From the NCBI GenBank assembly GCA_035624785.1, contig DASPQV010000043.1, forward strand, positions 93,558-157,557: a stretch of 64,000 nucleotides of DNA. The letters run 5' to 3'. Each line of letters starts with the position of its first letter. Within the stretch, counting starts at the first letter, position 1. Below the pieces are notes generated by a model. The model did not search any database and had not been told where the DNA came from. It saw only the letters and a list, made by a program, of their open reading frames with translations. Source of the DNA: JAJZNI01 sp035624785. GTDB taxonomy: Bacteria > Chloroflexota > Dormibacteria > Aeolococcales > Aeolococcaceae. Both the position numbers and the translations under genes were made by a program. Positions 52,008 through 60,804 of this stretch are shown piece after piece.

Positions 52008-53648
52008 CTATCCCGTCGCTTCGAGGACGTCCCGGATCCTGAGGCAGAGCTGGAGGTTGAGACGGGTGGCGGGGTCGGCGAGGCTCAGACGGCCCACCTC
52101 CTCGATCCGGCGAAGCCGGTAGAGCACGGTGTTGCGATGCAGCCTGAGCCGCTGGGCGGTCTCGGTGGGCGAGCCGCGGCACTCGAAGAACGCGTCCAGG
52201 GTCTTGAGGAGATCCCCGCCGCCGCGCTCGTCGTAGGCCACCAGCGCACCCAGGGAGTCGCGGTAGAACTCGTGGAGCTCGGCATGCTGGGCCATTGCGT
52301 AGAGGAGGCGATGGAGACCGAGATCAGCGAAGTCGACCACCGGCGCCATCCCGTTCAGCTTGCCCCCCATCCCGATGGCCTGCTCGGCCTCCCGATGCGA
52401 GGCCCGGATGCCGGCCAGGCCGTGCTTGGGCCGGCCGATCCCGACCGCCACCAAGCCGCCGGTGGCAGCCCGGCAGTCGGAGACCAGCTCGGCGGCGGCC
52501 CGGCGCGGTTCACTGAGAGCGGCGCCGGTGACCAGCACCATCGCACCCTGGTGGGCGGCGACCAGGACCGGGAGCTCACGTCTCTGTGCCCAGCGCTGGG
52601 CGGCTCTGACCCCGCTCTCCGGCCATCCCTGCGGCATCGGTGACGAGGCCCGGGCGACCATGACCAGCGATTCGCCGGCCAGCGAGGCGCCCACCCTCCG
52701 CGCCCGCTCGAGCATCGACGCCTCCGAGCTGTAGGCACCGGTGAGCAGGGCGGTCACGAACTCCCCTTCAAGGTCGTCTCGGGCGGCCAGGACCGCGCGC
52801 TCCCGGTCCAGCTCGATGGCACAGGCCGAGGCCGCTCGGGCGCACCCCAGGCGAGCCAGCTGGCCGAGATCCAACTCCAGGCCGAGCACCGACACGAAGC
52901 CGCCGATCCCCTCTCGGAGAGGGATGGGCGCGACCAGACGGGCGATCCCGGGGGCACCGACCGGGAACTCGCGGACCGGAGGGTTAGCCGCCAGCACCAC
53001 GCTGGAGTCGGCGAAGCGGCGGATCGCCGCCATCTCCGTGGACCAGGGGTCGATGCCCGCCAGCGGAGGTGTGGTGCCGGCAACGCGGCGGACCTCCCCG
53101 GATTCCTCCTGCCAGGCGGTGGCCAGGCCGAGCAGGGAGGCGAGACGGTCGACGATCCCACCCGGTCCGGCCCCGCCCAGGGCCAGCTCCATCAGCTCCG
53201 CCTGGAGCTCCTGGGCCCGATCGTGGAGCGCGGTCCGCTGGTCGAGGATGAAGCGGGTGGTGGCCTGTTGGACATCAGCGAGATGGCACTGATCGGGGAG
53301 CCGCAGCAAGGGCAGCAGGAGCCGGTCGGCGAGCTCCACCGCCTCGGCGGTCACATCCCCGACCACCGCGGCGGCGACGCCGCCCTTCTCCGCGAAGCTC
53401 TCGAGCACCCTGGGCAGGTCCAGCCTCTCGTCGAGGAGGTGGATCGAGCGGATCGCGATGAAGGCGACCTCCCCTCCCTTGATCGCCTCGAAGGCGGGCG
53501 CACGGGTGCGCAGGGAGGTGGCCCAGTCGACCTGCCGGTCCAGGCCGGCGCGACCCCCGAGCAGCTCGGTTCCGGCCGGCAGCGCCCCGCGCCAGACGTC
53601 CTTGACGGTGATCACACGCGGGTGCCCCGCGGGCAGCGGAGAGCCCAT
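52008..53648 (-). CDS. PucR-family transcriptional regulator
   Basis: 546 residues. N-terminal PucR domain (VITVKDVWRGALPAGTELLG, LLDERLDLPRVLESFAEKGG), a CdaR/GGDEF-like middle (residues ~280-430) and a C-terminal helix-turn-helix ETAQRLRLHRNTVLYRLRRI at ~500-520. PucR-type regulators control purine, allantoin or other nitrogen-source genes, usually as activators. It lies between the second GS-like gene and amt on the same strand and so may respond to a nitrogen compound. ATG 53648 is used; GTG 53615 is an alternative. The 155-bp gap to amt holds TAGGGT, a possible -10 for amt. Confidence 0.88.
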   Translation of the reverse strand: MGSPLPAGHPRVITVKDVWRGALPAGTELLGGRAGLDRQVDWATSLRTRAPAFEAIKGGEVAFIAIRSIHLLDERLDLPRVLESFAEKGGVAAAVVGDVTAEAVELADRLLLPLLRLPDQCHLADVQQATTRFILDQRTALHDRAQELQAELMELALGGAGPGGIVDRLASLLGLATAWQEESGEVRRVAGTTPPLAGIDPWSTEMAAIRRFADSSVVLAANPPVREFPVGAPGIARLVAPIPLREGIGGFVSVLGLELDLGQLARLGCARAASACAIELDRERAVLAARDDLEGEFVTALLTGAYSSEASMLERARRVGASLAGESLVMVARASSPMPQGWPESGVRAAQRWAQRRELPVLVAAHQGAMVLVTGAALSEPRRAAAELVSDCRAATGGLVAVGIGRPKHGLAGIRASHREAEQAIGMGGKLNGMAPVVDFADLGLHRLLYAMAQHAELHEFYRDSLGALVAYDERGGGDLLKTLDAFFECRGSPTETAQRLRLHRNTVLYRLRRIEEVGRLSLADPATRLNLQLCLRIRDVLEATG

Positions 53649-53723
53649 GCGGCGCTGCGGATGGTTGGGATCTGCCCCGCCGCAGCGCGGCGGTCAGCTC
53701 GCGGCCCGGCCGCTGCGCTCAGC

Positions 53724-53741
53724 CCGCAGCTGGAGCTGCGG
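53724..53741. terminator. Perfect hairpin after the second GS-like gene
   Basis: CCGCAGCT-GG-AGCTGCGG, 8-bp stem, begins 14 bp past the stop at 53755 in the direction of transcription. A terminator or mRNA end is likely before pucR. Confidence 0.4.
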
Positions 53742-53754
53742 CAGTGCACAAGCA

Positions 53755-55095
53755 CTACGCGCGCTCCAGGTACTGCTCGATCTCCCAGGGCGTGACCTGG
53801 GCGCGGTACTCCTTGTACTCGAGAAGCTTCACCTCCAGGAAGCGCTCGGCGAGAGTGTCGCCGAGGGAATCCCGGACCACCTCGTCGGTCTGGAACGCGG
53901 CGATGGCATCCTTGAGGTTGTCGGGCAGCAGGCCGACGTTGCGGCGCTCCAGCTCCACGTCATCGAAGCCGTAGAGCGCCTCCTCGACCGGAGGCGGGAG
54001 AGCCAGCCGGCGCTCGATCCCATCCAGCCCGCAGCGAAGCATGACCGTGAAGGCGAGATAGGGGTTGCAGGAGGGATCCGGGCTGCGCAGCTCGATACGG
54101 GTCGCCTCCGGGCGGCTGACGTGGGGAACGCGGATCAGAGCCCCCCGATTGGTCCGAGCCCAGGAGACGAAGACAGGTGCCTCGAACCCCCGCACCAGGC
54201 GCTTGTAAGAGTTGATCAGCGGGGCCAGCACCAGGCACATGCCGGAGGCGTGGTGGAGCTGGCCGGCGATGAAGTGCTTGGCGATCTCGCTGAGCCCGTA
54301 GTCGTCGTTGCCCGCGAAGACGTTGCCACCATCGCCCAGGCGGCTCAGCGATTGGTGGACGTGCATCCCGCTGCCGGGCTGACCGTGGAAGGGCTTGGGC
54401 ATGAAGGTCGCGGTCAGACCATGCTGCTGCGCGATCGCCTTCAGCGTGTAGCGGAACGTGACCACGTCGTCGGCGGCCTTGAGCGCCTCCTGGGCAGCGA
54501 TGTCGATCTCGTGCTGGCCACCGGCGACCTCGTGGTGGACGGTGTTGACCTCCAGACCCATGCCGCTGAGCTGGTCCGCCATCGACTGACGGACGGCGAC
54601 GCTCGGGTCGGTGGCGAAGTCGAAGTAGCCGCCCCGGTCGTGCGGCGGTGGCACCGGTCGGCCCAGCTGGTCACGGCTCAGGAGGTAGAACTCGATCTCC
54701 GGGCCGAGCCGGTAGCCGAAGCCGAGCGCCGCGGCCCTCTCGACGCTTCGGCGGAGCGCGCCCCGAGGATCGCCGGGATAGGCCTCACCGTCAGGGGTGG
54801 TGACCCAGCAGATCAGCCGTCCTGCGGGCGGATCGGCCCAGGGGAGCACCGCAAAGGTCGTCGGGTCCGGGATCAGGTACATGTCGGATTCGGCGGTCCG
54901 GGCCACCGACTCGACCGACGACCCGTCGAACCAGACCCCATGCTCCAGGGCCGAGGGAAGCTGGTCCACGGGGATGGTCACGGTCTTGACGGCGCCGGTC
55001 ACGTCGGTGAACTGGAGATCGAGGTGGCGGACGCCGGCTGCCTCGGCGGCGGCCACGGCATCCGGAGGCTGGGGCCGGAGGCGAGAGGGGGTCAT
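53755..55095 (-). CDS. Second glutamine-synthetase-family protein (type I alpha-like)
   Basis: 446 residues from ATG 55095. Same fold as glnA with GPEIEFYLLSR, EVNTVHHEVAGGQHEIDIAA, FMPKPFHGQPGSGMHVHQSL, NSYKRLVRGFEAPVFVSWAR and LRSPDPSCNPYLAFTVMLRC. The adenylylation loop of the beta type is missing; there is PPPVEEALYGFDDVELERRN instead. Such paralogues can be true GS or act on polyamines or other amines (GlnA4/PuuA-like), so the substrate is open. A promoter is visible at 55136-55165. It leads the same-strand run pucR-amt-glnB-fdxA-glnA. Confidence 0.88.
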   Translation of the reverse strand: MTPSRLRPQPPDAVAAAEAAGVRHLDLQFTDVTGAVKTVTIPVDQLPSALEHGVWFDGSSVESVARTAESDMYLIPDPTTFAVLPWADPPAGRLICWVTTPDGEAYPGDPRGALRRSVERAAALGFGYRLGPEIEFYLLSRDQLGRPVPPPHDRGGYFDFATDPSVAVRQSMADQLSGMGLEVNTVHHEVAGGQHEIDIAAQEALKAADDVVTFRYTLKAIAQQHGLTATFMPKPFHGQPGSGMHVHQSLSRLGDGGNVFAGNDDYGLSEIAKHFIAGQLHHASGMCLVLAPLINSYKRLVRGFEAPVFVSWARTNRGALIRVPHVSRPEATRIELRSPDPSCNPYLAFTVMLRCGLDGIERRLALPPPVEEALYGFDDVELERRNVGLLPDNLKDAIAAFQTDEVVRDSLGDTLAERFLEVKLLEYKEYRAQVTPWEIEQYLERA

Positions 55096-55135
55096 GGGCA
55101 CCTCGTGATGCATGGCGCTTCGTACTGGATGCATG

Positions 55136-55165
55136 AGGATACCTGTGATTCTCGGCGATTGTCCA
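55136..55165 (-). promoter_or_regulatory. Sigma-70-type promoter of the second GS-like gene
   Basis: TGGACA (minus, 55165-55160), an 18-bp spacer and TATCCT (55141-55136). It would put the start site near 55129, before both possible start codons (55113 and 55095). The same -35 (TGGACA) is used by the promoter at 46754. Confidence 0.5.
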
Positions 55166-55268
55166 GGCCTCGACGTGGGCGCCCTGCTGACAATGCCCTC
55201 TGCAGTTAGACCTCATGCACAAGCACCCGCCGGGTCACATCACCCCATGCGGTCAGGGCCACGGCGTG

Positions 55269-55294
55269 GTGACGCCGCGTGACTGTGGGGTGAC
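55269..55294. promoter_or_regulatory. Three GTGAC direct repeats, possible GlnR- or PucR-type operator
   Basis: GTGAC starts at 55269, 55279 and 55290 (10 and 11 bp apart, one helical turn), and an opposed GTCAC lies at 55234. The gap between the divergent GS-like gene and the GGDEF-EAL gene is 306 bp; apart from the GS promoter, this is the only structured part of it. GlnR boxes of actinomycetes have GTnAC-n6-GaAAC spacing, which is similar but not the same. Confidence 0.3.
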
Positions 55295-55401
55295 ATAACG
55301 CGTCAATAGATGCAGATGTACTAAGCAAAGTGGAAGCCGGTTGATCTTGGGCTGGCCTGGAAGCCTGGTGAGAATGGGCGCATCCCACCGAACCGCATGA
55401 A

Positions 55402-57492
55402 GTGATTGGCTCAGTGCTCCCGCCCGACCCGATCTCCGTTAGGTCCCCCCTCTCGCCGCCCTGGGTGCGCCCGATCAGATCCGGGCGCGCCCGGGCGGCT
55501 CTGCTCTACGTGCTTGTCGCCGGGGCCGGCCTCGTGGCAGCGGCGCTGCTGCTGGCCGGCCTCTCCCCCCTTCCGGACAGGCCCCTGCTGGCGACGCGCG
55601 GGACCGCCGCCGCCTACCTGGTCATGGCCCTCGGCGCGCTCCTCAGCGCCGCCGGCGTCGCCACCGGGCCGGAGCACCATCCGGTCGCGCAGCCCGTGAT
55701 CAGCGACAGCCGCCATGGTGGGAATCGCTGGCTCCGGCTCGGCCGGGCCCGGCGGGGTCACGGCAGCCGGTCCGACCGGATCCTCGACGTCATGGCGGGG
55801 ATCAGCTCGGGCACCGACATCGAAGCGGTGCTGACGGCAGCGGGTGGAGCTGTCGTCGATCTTCTTGCGACCCGCACAGCGTCCCCGGTGATCGCCCGGG
55901 TGTTCAGGATCGAGCGCGACACAATGGTGGTCGCCAGCGAGCACGGCGCAATCGCCGGCGCCGCCTCGGGAGAGAGCCGTCCCCTGAGCGCCGATCCGCT
56001 CATCATGGCTGCGGTTGCCGGGGACCACACCCTCGCTGAAGCCGGATCGAAGCCCCACCGCGTGGCCAGTCCCATCCATGCCGGCCCCGCGGTGCGCGCG
56101 GTCGTGGTGGCCGAGAGGCGTGACCGGGCCTTCCGCGACGACGAGCTGACCATGATCGAGGGCCTCACCGCCATCGCCACCCTCGCGGTCAGCAACCTGG
56201 TGCGCGCCAGGATCGCCCTGGCCTCGCCCGCCGAGGCCGAGGATGCCCTGACCGGTCTTCCCGGACGGGCCGCCTTCGAGAGGCGCCTCCGCTCGGTGCG
56301 TGACCCCTTCGCCCTCATCGCAGTCGACGTCGACCAGCTCGACCAGCTCAACGGCGCGCTCGGGCACGAGGCCGGAGACGACGCGTTGCGCGCCGTCGCC
56401 CGGGCGCTGCAGGCATCGATCCGTGAGAACGACATCGTCTGCCGCACCGGCGACGACGAGTTCACCATCCTCACCGTCGGCGCCGCGACCGCGGTGGCCG
56501 GCAGTGTCGCCGAGCGGGTCCGTTGCCAGGTCTCCGAGCTCGCCGGCGGAGCGTTCCCGGTTCGGGTCAGCGTCGGCTGGGCGGTGGGCGCCGCCGGCGA
56601 GGACACCGACAGCGTGTTGGCCCGCGCCGACGAGGCCCTCGGCCGCGCCAAGCGCGAGGGACGCAACCGGGTGGCCGGGTCGATCACCGGCCGCCCGGCC
56701 GGCGGACCGGCTCGCGGCTGGGCCACATTGCTCAGCCGGACCCTCGCCTCCCAGCAGATCAACCCGGTGTACCAGCCGATCGTCACCCTCCCGGAGGCCA
56801 GGATCGTCGCCTACGAGGGGCTGGCCCGCCCGGTCAACCTCGACGGCGCTGACAACGTCGAGGAGTTCTTCACCACGGCTCACCGGCTGGGCGTGACCAA
56901 CGAGCTGGATTGGATCTGCCGGCGGGCCGTGGTCAGAGGTGCGGAGACGATGCCTGCCGACGCCCACCTCTACATCAACATGGACCTCTCGGCGGTCTCG
57001 GACGTCGACGAGGATGTCGACCAGATGGTCCAGCTCCTGGAGTGGGCGGGCCGCCAGCCGGACCGCGTGGTGCTCGAGATCGTCGACGCCGATCGCTTCA
57101 GCAATCTCGGCCAGCTGGCTGCCCGGGTCGACGCCTACCGACGGGCTGGCTTCCGGATCGCCATCGACGACGCGGGCCGGCCGGGCATCGGCATCGGTCT
57201 CGTCTATGCGACTCATCCCGACGTCATCAAGATCGATGCCGGGATCGTCCGCCGCTGCCATGAGCAGGAGTCCCGGCGGGTGATCTTCGAATGCATCGCC
57301 TACGCTGAGCAGATCGGTGCCGCGGTGGTCGCGGAGGGCATCGACGACCTGGGCGTCGCCGCCGAGCTGACCCGGCTAGGAATCGACCGAGGCCAGGGTT
57401 ACCTCTTCGGCAAGCCGGAGGCCTTCACCGGCACGGTCAAGGAGCTGGAGGGCGCGCCCGCCATGCTGCGCGCCCTCGCCGCCGCAAGCTGA
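55402..57492 (+). CDS. GAF-GGDEF-EAL c-di-GMP signalling protein
   Basis: 696 residues. One or two TM helices near the N-terminus (about 33-55 and 68-90), a GAF-like region (~125-260), GGDEF domain (~275-425) with CRTGDDEFTIL, and EAL domain (~440-690). The GGDEF site is GDDEF; the I-site is not clear. In EAL, the motif reads YEGLAR, with INMDLS, LEIVDADRF, IDDAGRPGIG, VIKIDAG, VVAEGID and QGYLFGKP. Most metal/catalytic acids are present, but with atypical neighbours, so either activity may be weak. The start is a weak GTG 55402 with no ribosome site. I see no c-di-GMP riboswitch upstream. Confidence 0.9.
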   Translation: MIGSVLPPDPISVRSPLSPPWVRPIRSGRARAALLYVLVAGAGLVAAALLLAGLSPLPDRPLLATRGTAAAYLVMALGALLSAAGVATGPEHHPVAQPVISDSRHGGNRWLRLGRARRGHGSRSDRILDVMAGISSGTDIEAVLTAAGGAVVDLLATRTASPVIARVFRIERDTMVVASEHGAIAGAASGESRPLSADPLIMAAVAGDHTLAEAGSKPHRVASPIHAGPAVRAVVVAERRDRAFRDDELTMIEGLTAIATLAVSNLVRARIALASPAEAEDALTGLPGRAAFERRLRSVRDPFALIAVDVDQLDQLNGALGHEAGDDALRAVARALQASIRENDIVCRTGDDEFTILTVGAATAVAGSVAERVRCQVSELAGGAFPVRVSVGWAVGAAGEDTDSVLARADEALGRAKREGRNRVAGSITGRPAGGPARGWATLLSRTLASQQINPVYQPIVTLPEARIVAYEGLARPVNLDGADNVEEFFTTAHRLGVTNELDWICRRAVVRGAETMPADAHLYINMDLSAVSDVDEDVDQMVQLLEWAGRQPDRVVLEIVDADRFSNLGQLAARVDAYRRAGFRIAIDDAGRPGIGIGLVYATHPDVIKIDAGIVRRCHEQESRRVIFECIAYAEQIGAAVVAEGIDDLGVAAELTRLGIDRGQGYLFGKPEAFTGTVKELEGAPAMLRALAAAS

Positions 57493-57503
57493 TCAGATCA
57501 TGG

Positions 57504-57531
57504 GGCGGGGCCGGGGAGCGACGGCCCCGCC
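57504..57531. terminator. GC hairpin between convergent GGDEF-EAL and GH6 genes
   Basis: GGCGGGGCCG and CGGCCCCGCC form a perfect 10-bp stem with an 8-nt loop, 12 bp after the TGA at 57492. The rest of the 178-bp gap up to 57670 holds nothing clear. No U tract. Confidence 0.5.
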
Positions 57532-57670
57532 GGGTGGCGATGGGCTTCCGGCCGGCCAGGGAGAACCCGCGGCAGATCACCATCGAGCCTCCGGCGACGT
57601 GAGGCCGCCGGCGTCCCGGTGGGCCCCGGCGGCTCCTCTCGGTGGTGGGTCGTTCGGCCGGCTGCTGGCC

Positions 57671-59245
57671 TCAGGCCAGCGGCGGGTTCGCCAGCTGGGC
57701 GAGCTGGAGCGCTTGCTGGGGGAACCAGGCACCCGCCGCGGGGTCGGTGATGATCGAGTCGGTCCGGATGCTCCAGAGCGGGTCGAAGTTGCCGAAGGCC
57801 TCGGTGCCGGAGGCCGGCCACCCGGTGATCGGCGGCGTGTAGGCGGCGTCGTCCCAGGCTCGGACACCGCTCGCCGGGTCGCACTGGCCGTCCGACTGGC
57901 CGGGGATCTTGACCCAGAGGTAGGCGTCCACCAGGGAGTTCCCGGTGCTCGCGGTCGGGGTGTCACCCAGACCGGCGCCCGGTGGATTGCAGAAGTTGCC
58001 CGCCACCAGGGTGCTGATGACGCTACCCGGCTGGTCGAACGGCGAGCCCGCGTACCGCTGCATGCTGTCCGGACCCAGACCGTTGCGGCTGGTGTCGATC
58101 AGGAAATGCGTGATCGGCTCGGTGGCGCCGAGCAGGCTGGCATAGGTCTGGTTCTCACCAGTCGAGTCGAGGTCGGCCGCGGCCCCGGAGCAGCTGGTCG
58201 CGGTGCAGGCGCCCGAGTTGCTCCAGATGCCGTAGGGGTTGAGGGCCGTCCCATTGAAGCCGGATCCCGACCAGCCGTTGTAGTACTGGCCGGGACAGAC
58301 GGCGCCGAACTGGTTGACCCAGTTGCCCGGCGCCACCACCGTCTCGTAGGCGATGCAGTCCGAGATCCAGGTGCCGAACCGCACCGAGTTGGGGGTGAAC
58401 TGGTAGTTGGAGACGTCGGTGAAGAAGCCCTGAACCCGCTGGACGCCGGCCAGGAGCAGCTCCTGGGAGATGGCGGGAACGTTGAGCCAGGCGGAGTGGA
58501 CACCGTCGAGGTACACCACCGTGTTGGGGTCCGCCTCGAGGGCGCCGACCGCATGGTTGAGCTCGGCGAACCGCTCCACGTCGGCTCCGTAGTACTTCTG
58601 GATCGCCGCGGGATACTGGCTCATCGTCGGCATGATGGTGGGCCCGCTGACCTCGATTGGATAGGTCCCGTTGGGGTTGTCGGTGTGGTCACAGTTGGAT
58701 GGGATCAGCCCGAGGCTGTCCGGCTCCAGCAGCACCACCGCATGCCCCTCGCCGATGGCGCCGGCGAGGGAGTCGGTCCAGCCGTCGTAGTCAGCCTCGT
58801 TCCGGGCTCCACCGGCGGAGAAGGACCCGCAGTCGCGGCCCGGGATGTTGTAGGCGACGAAGACCGGCACCGCGTTCTCCACGGCAGCCTCCAGCATGGT
58901 CTGGCGCACCTGGCGAGCCACGTCGACGTCGGCCTGCCTGGCACCCGCCTCGCCCCGCGCGATCTGGGCCGCCGTCTCCCCGTCCAGCCAGACCGCCTGA
59001 GGGGTCGACTCCATCTCCAGGATCAGGCTGGCGTCCGTGGCATCACCGCTGCGGAGCAGCTGGGAAGCCTGCTCCAGCGAGCCATGCGCTGGCGGGGGGA
59101 CGAAGAAGCGGGTGGTGGGCGAGAGACTATGCCCGGGTCCAGCGGCGGACGCCGTCGTGGGCGGCACGCCCAGCCCACCGGCGATCAGGGCCGCTCCCGC
59201 GGCAACCCTCGCGCGCCGCAGCAACAGACCCACAAGAGGCTTCAC
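57671..59245 (-). CDS. Secreted GH6 cellulase (endoglucanase/cellobiohydrolase)
   Basis: 524 residues from GTG 59245. Signal peptide VGLLLRRARVAAGAALIAGG to about TTASAAGPG. The GH6 barrel has VFVAYNIPGRDCGSFSAGG (acid Asp and Cys), AVVLLEPDSLGLIPSNCDH (second Asp), DGVHSAWLNVP, YQFTPNSVRFGTWISDC, HFLIDTSRNGLGPDSM and AYLWVKIPGQSDGQC. It cleaves beta-1,4-glucan with inversion, releasing mainly cellobiose. No cellulose-binding module is attached. The start is fixed by GGAGAGG 7 nt upstream; a longer GTG start at 59263 would include that site. It fits with the GH94 enzyme and solute-binding protein nearby. Confidence 0.93.
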   Translation of the reverse strand: MKPLVGLLLRRARVAAGAALIAGGLGVPPTTASAAGPGHSLSPTTRFFVPPPAHGSLEQASQLLRSGDATDASLILEMESTPQAVWLDGETAAQIARGEAGARQADVDVARQVRQTMLEAAVENAVPVFVAYNIPGRDCGSFSAGGARNEADYDGWTDSLAGAIGEGHAVVLLEPDSLGLIPSNCDHTDNPNGTYPIEVSGPTIMPTMSQYPAAIQKYYGADVERFAELNHAVGALEADPNTVVYLDGVHSAWLNVPAISQELLLAGVQRVQGFFTDVSNYQFTPNSVRFGTWISDCIAYETVVAPGNWVNQFGAVCPGQYYNGWSGSGFNGTALNPYGIWSNSGACTATSCSGAAADLDSTGENQTYASLLGATEPITHFLIDTSRNGLGPDSMQRYAGSPFDQPGSVISTLVAGNFCNPPGAGLGDTPTASTGNSLVDAYLWVKIPGQSDGQCDPASGVRAWDDAAYTPPITGWPASGTEAFGNFDPLWSIRTDSIITDPAAGAWFPQQALQLAQLANPPLA

Positions 59246-59450
59246 CCTGGCACCTCTCCTCACAGCCCGACCTTCCCAATCCCGAGTAGGGCCATCCTCG
59301 GGGCCTTTGCCCGCCGCCGGGGGCCGAGCTCGAGCGAAGTTATGTAACCCGTTTCAGACCCGCGTTACCCTATCAGGCCGGAGCAACCGCTGCGAACCCC
59401 AGCCCGAGCGGTGTAGCCTTGCCCGACCCGCAGCGCTTGGGAGAATCGCC

Positions 59451-59699
59451 ATGGAGACGATGGCCACGGCGGCGGTCTTGCCGCCGGAGGACGAGGAGGT
59501 GGGGGGCCGGATCGAGGTGGTGACGCAGCGCCCGATCGTGCTTCCCCGGCAGGACAGCCCGAGAGCCCGTGTCGAGGACCTTCTGGGCCGGCATCCCTGG
59601 GTGCTGCCCGGGCTGCTCACCGGCATCATCGCCATGCTCCTGCTCACCCGGGGACCGCGCGTCGTGGTGGTGCGGACCGCGCGAGGACAGCAGGCGTAA
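59451..59699 (+). CDS. Single-TM protein of unknown function (82 residues)
   Basis: METMATAAVLPPEDEEVGGR begins an acidic soluble part of ~45 residues, followed by LLGRHPWVLPGLLTGIIAML, one TM helix (about 52-72), and a basic tail RVVVVRTARGQQA. GGGAG lies 8 nt upstream of the ATG. It is divergent from GH6 and convergent with hisC (14-bp gap). Not recognised; it may be an unrelated orphan. Confidence 0.5.
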   Translation: METMATAAVLPPEDEEVGGRIEVVTQRPIVLPRQDSPRARVEDLLGRHPWVLPGLLTGIIAMLLLTRGPRVVVVRTARGQQA

Positions 59700-59713
59700 G
59701 CGGCTCGCGGGGA

Positions 59714-60757
59714 TCAGCCGCGGATGCCCAGGGCGGCGAGCAGGGCGTCGGTGTCCGCCGGGGCCCCCGCGGTGATCCGGAGCCGGTCGTCGTGGACCCC
59801 GTCCCGGAAATGCCGGACCAGGATGTGCGCCTGGCGAAGCTCGGCGGCGACACTCGCAGCATCGCCACCCGGTGGCCGTCCCAGCACGAAGTTGGCCTGG
59901 GAATCGCCGACCTCCCAGCCGGCGCTCCGGAGCGCTGAGGTCAGCCGCTCCCTCTCTGTCACCACCATCTCGACGATCCGGCGATGGTGGCCGGGGTCCT
60001 CGAGAGCAGCCCTGGCCGCGGCGATCGCCAGCCGATCGACGGGATAGGATTCGAGGACCGCCGCCAGATCGCCGATCAGGTCCGGATGGCCGAGCGCGTA
60101 TCCGACCCGCAGCCCGGCCAGGGCATGGCTCTTGGCGAAGGTCCGGACCACCATCCAGCCCTGGTGAGCCGCGAGAAGCGGGATGCACGAGGCGGGCGCG
60201 AAGTCGCAGTAGGCCTCGTCGATCACGACCACGGAATCGACCGCGCCGAGGCGCTCCTCGATCGCGCCGGGGGACAGCCAGCTGCCGGTTGGCGAGTTGG
60301 GGTTGCACAGCATCCGCATCACCGCGCCCCCCGTCGCCATCTCCTCGGGCAGGCCGCACCTGCCGGCGAGAGGCGCGCTGTCCACCCTTGCCCCGGCGAG
60401 CCGGGCGAGCACGGGCAGCAGCGAGTACGTTGGCTGAGTGAGCAGCACCGTGTCCCCCGGGTCGACGAAGGCGTCGAAGCAGGCCTCCAGGACCTGGTCG
60501 GCACCGTTGCCGAGCAGGACCTGCTCGGGGCTCAGACCGTGGTGGCGGGCCAGTGCCGATCGGAGTGGCTCGCCGTCGGGATCGGGGTAGCGTCGCAGCC
60601 CGGCCACGGCACCCGCCACCGCCGCGGCCACCTGCGGCGAGGGCGGCAGCGGAGACTCGTTGGTATTGAGCTTGATCCAGGCCTCGGCATCGGCAGGCTG
60701 CTCGCCGGGCACGTAGCCGAATCCGGGGCCGAGGGAGGGACGGCGGAAGCGCGACAT
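59714..60757 (-). CDS. hisC: Histidinol-phosphate aminotransferase-like PLP enzyme
   Basis: 347 residues. It transfers amino groups to imidazole acetol phosphate in histidine synthesis. Motifs: KLNTNESPLPPSPQVAAAV, RRYPDPDGEPLRSALARHHG, LLGNGADQVLEACFDAFVD, QPTYSLLPVLARLAGA, CNPNSPTGSWLSPGAIEE and RTFAKSHALAGLRVGYALG (PLP Lys). It stands apart from other his genes, and close relatives make tyrosine or phosphonate intermediates, so the substrate is not certain. The start at 60757 has CACAAT 7 nt upstream and no Shine-Dalgarno. Confidence 0.88.
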   Translation of the reverse strand: MSRFRRPSLGPGFGYVPGEQPADAEAWIKLNTNESPLPPSPQVAAAVAGAVAGLRRYPDPDGEPLRSALARHHGLSPEQVLLGNGADQVLEACFDAFVDPGDTVLLTQPTYSLLPVLARLAGARVDSAPLAGRCGLPEEMATGGAVMRMLCNPNSPTGSWLSPGAIEERLGAVDSVVVIDEAYCDFAPASCIPLLAAHQGWMVVRTFAKSHALAGLRVGYALGHPDLIGDLAAVLESYPVDRLAIAAARAALEDPGHHRRIVEMVVTERERLTSALRSAGWEVGDSQANFVLGRPPGGDAASVAAELRQAHILVRHFRDGVHDDRLRITAGAPADTDALLAALGIRG

Positions 60758-60804
60758 TCGCGAGATTGTGCCCCCGGAGGCGGGAGGGCCGCGGACTGCT
60801 CCGG

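Noticed and set aside
55142..55401. c-di-GMP or cobalamin riboswitch before the GGDEF-EAL gene
   Set aside because: Short resemblances only; the conserved core of neither class is present.
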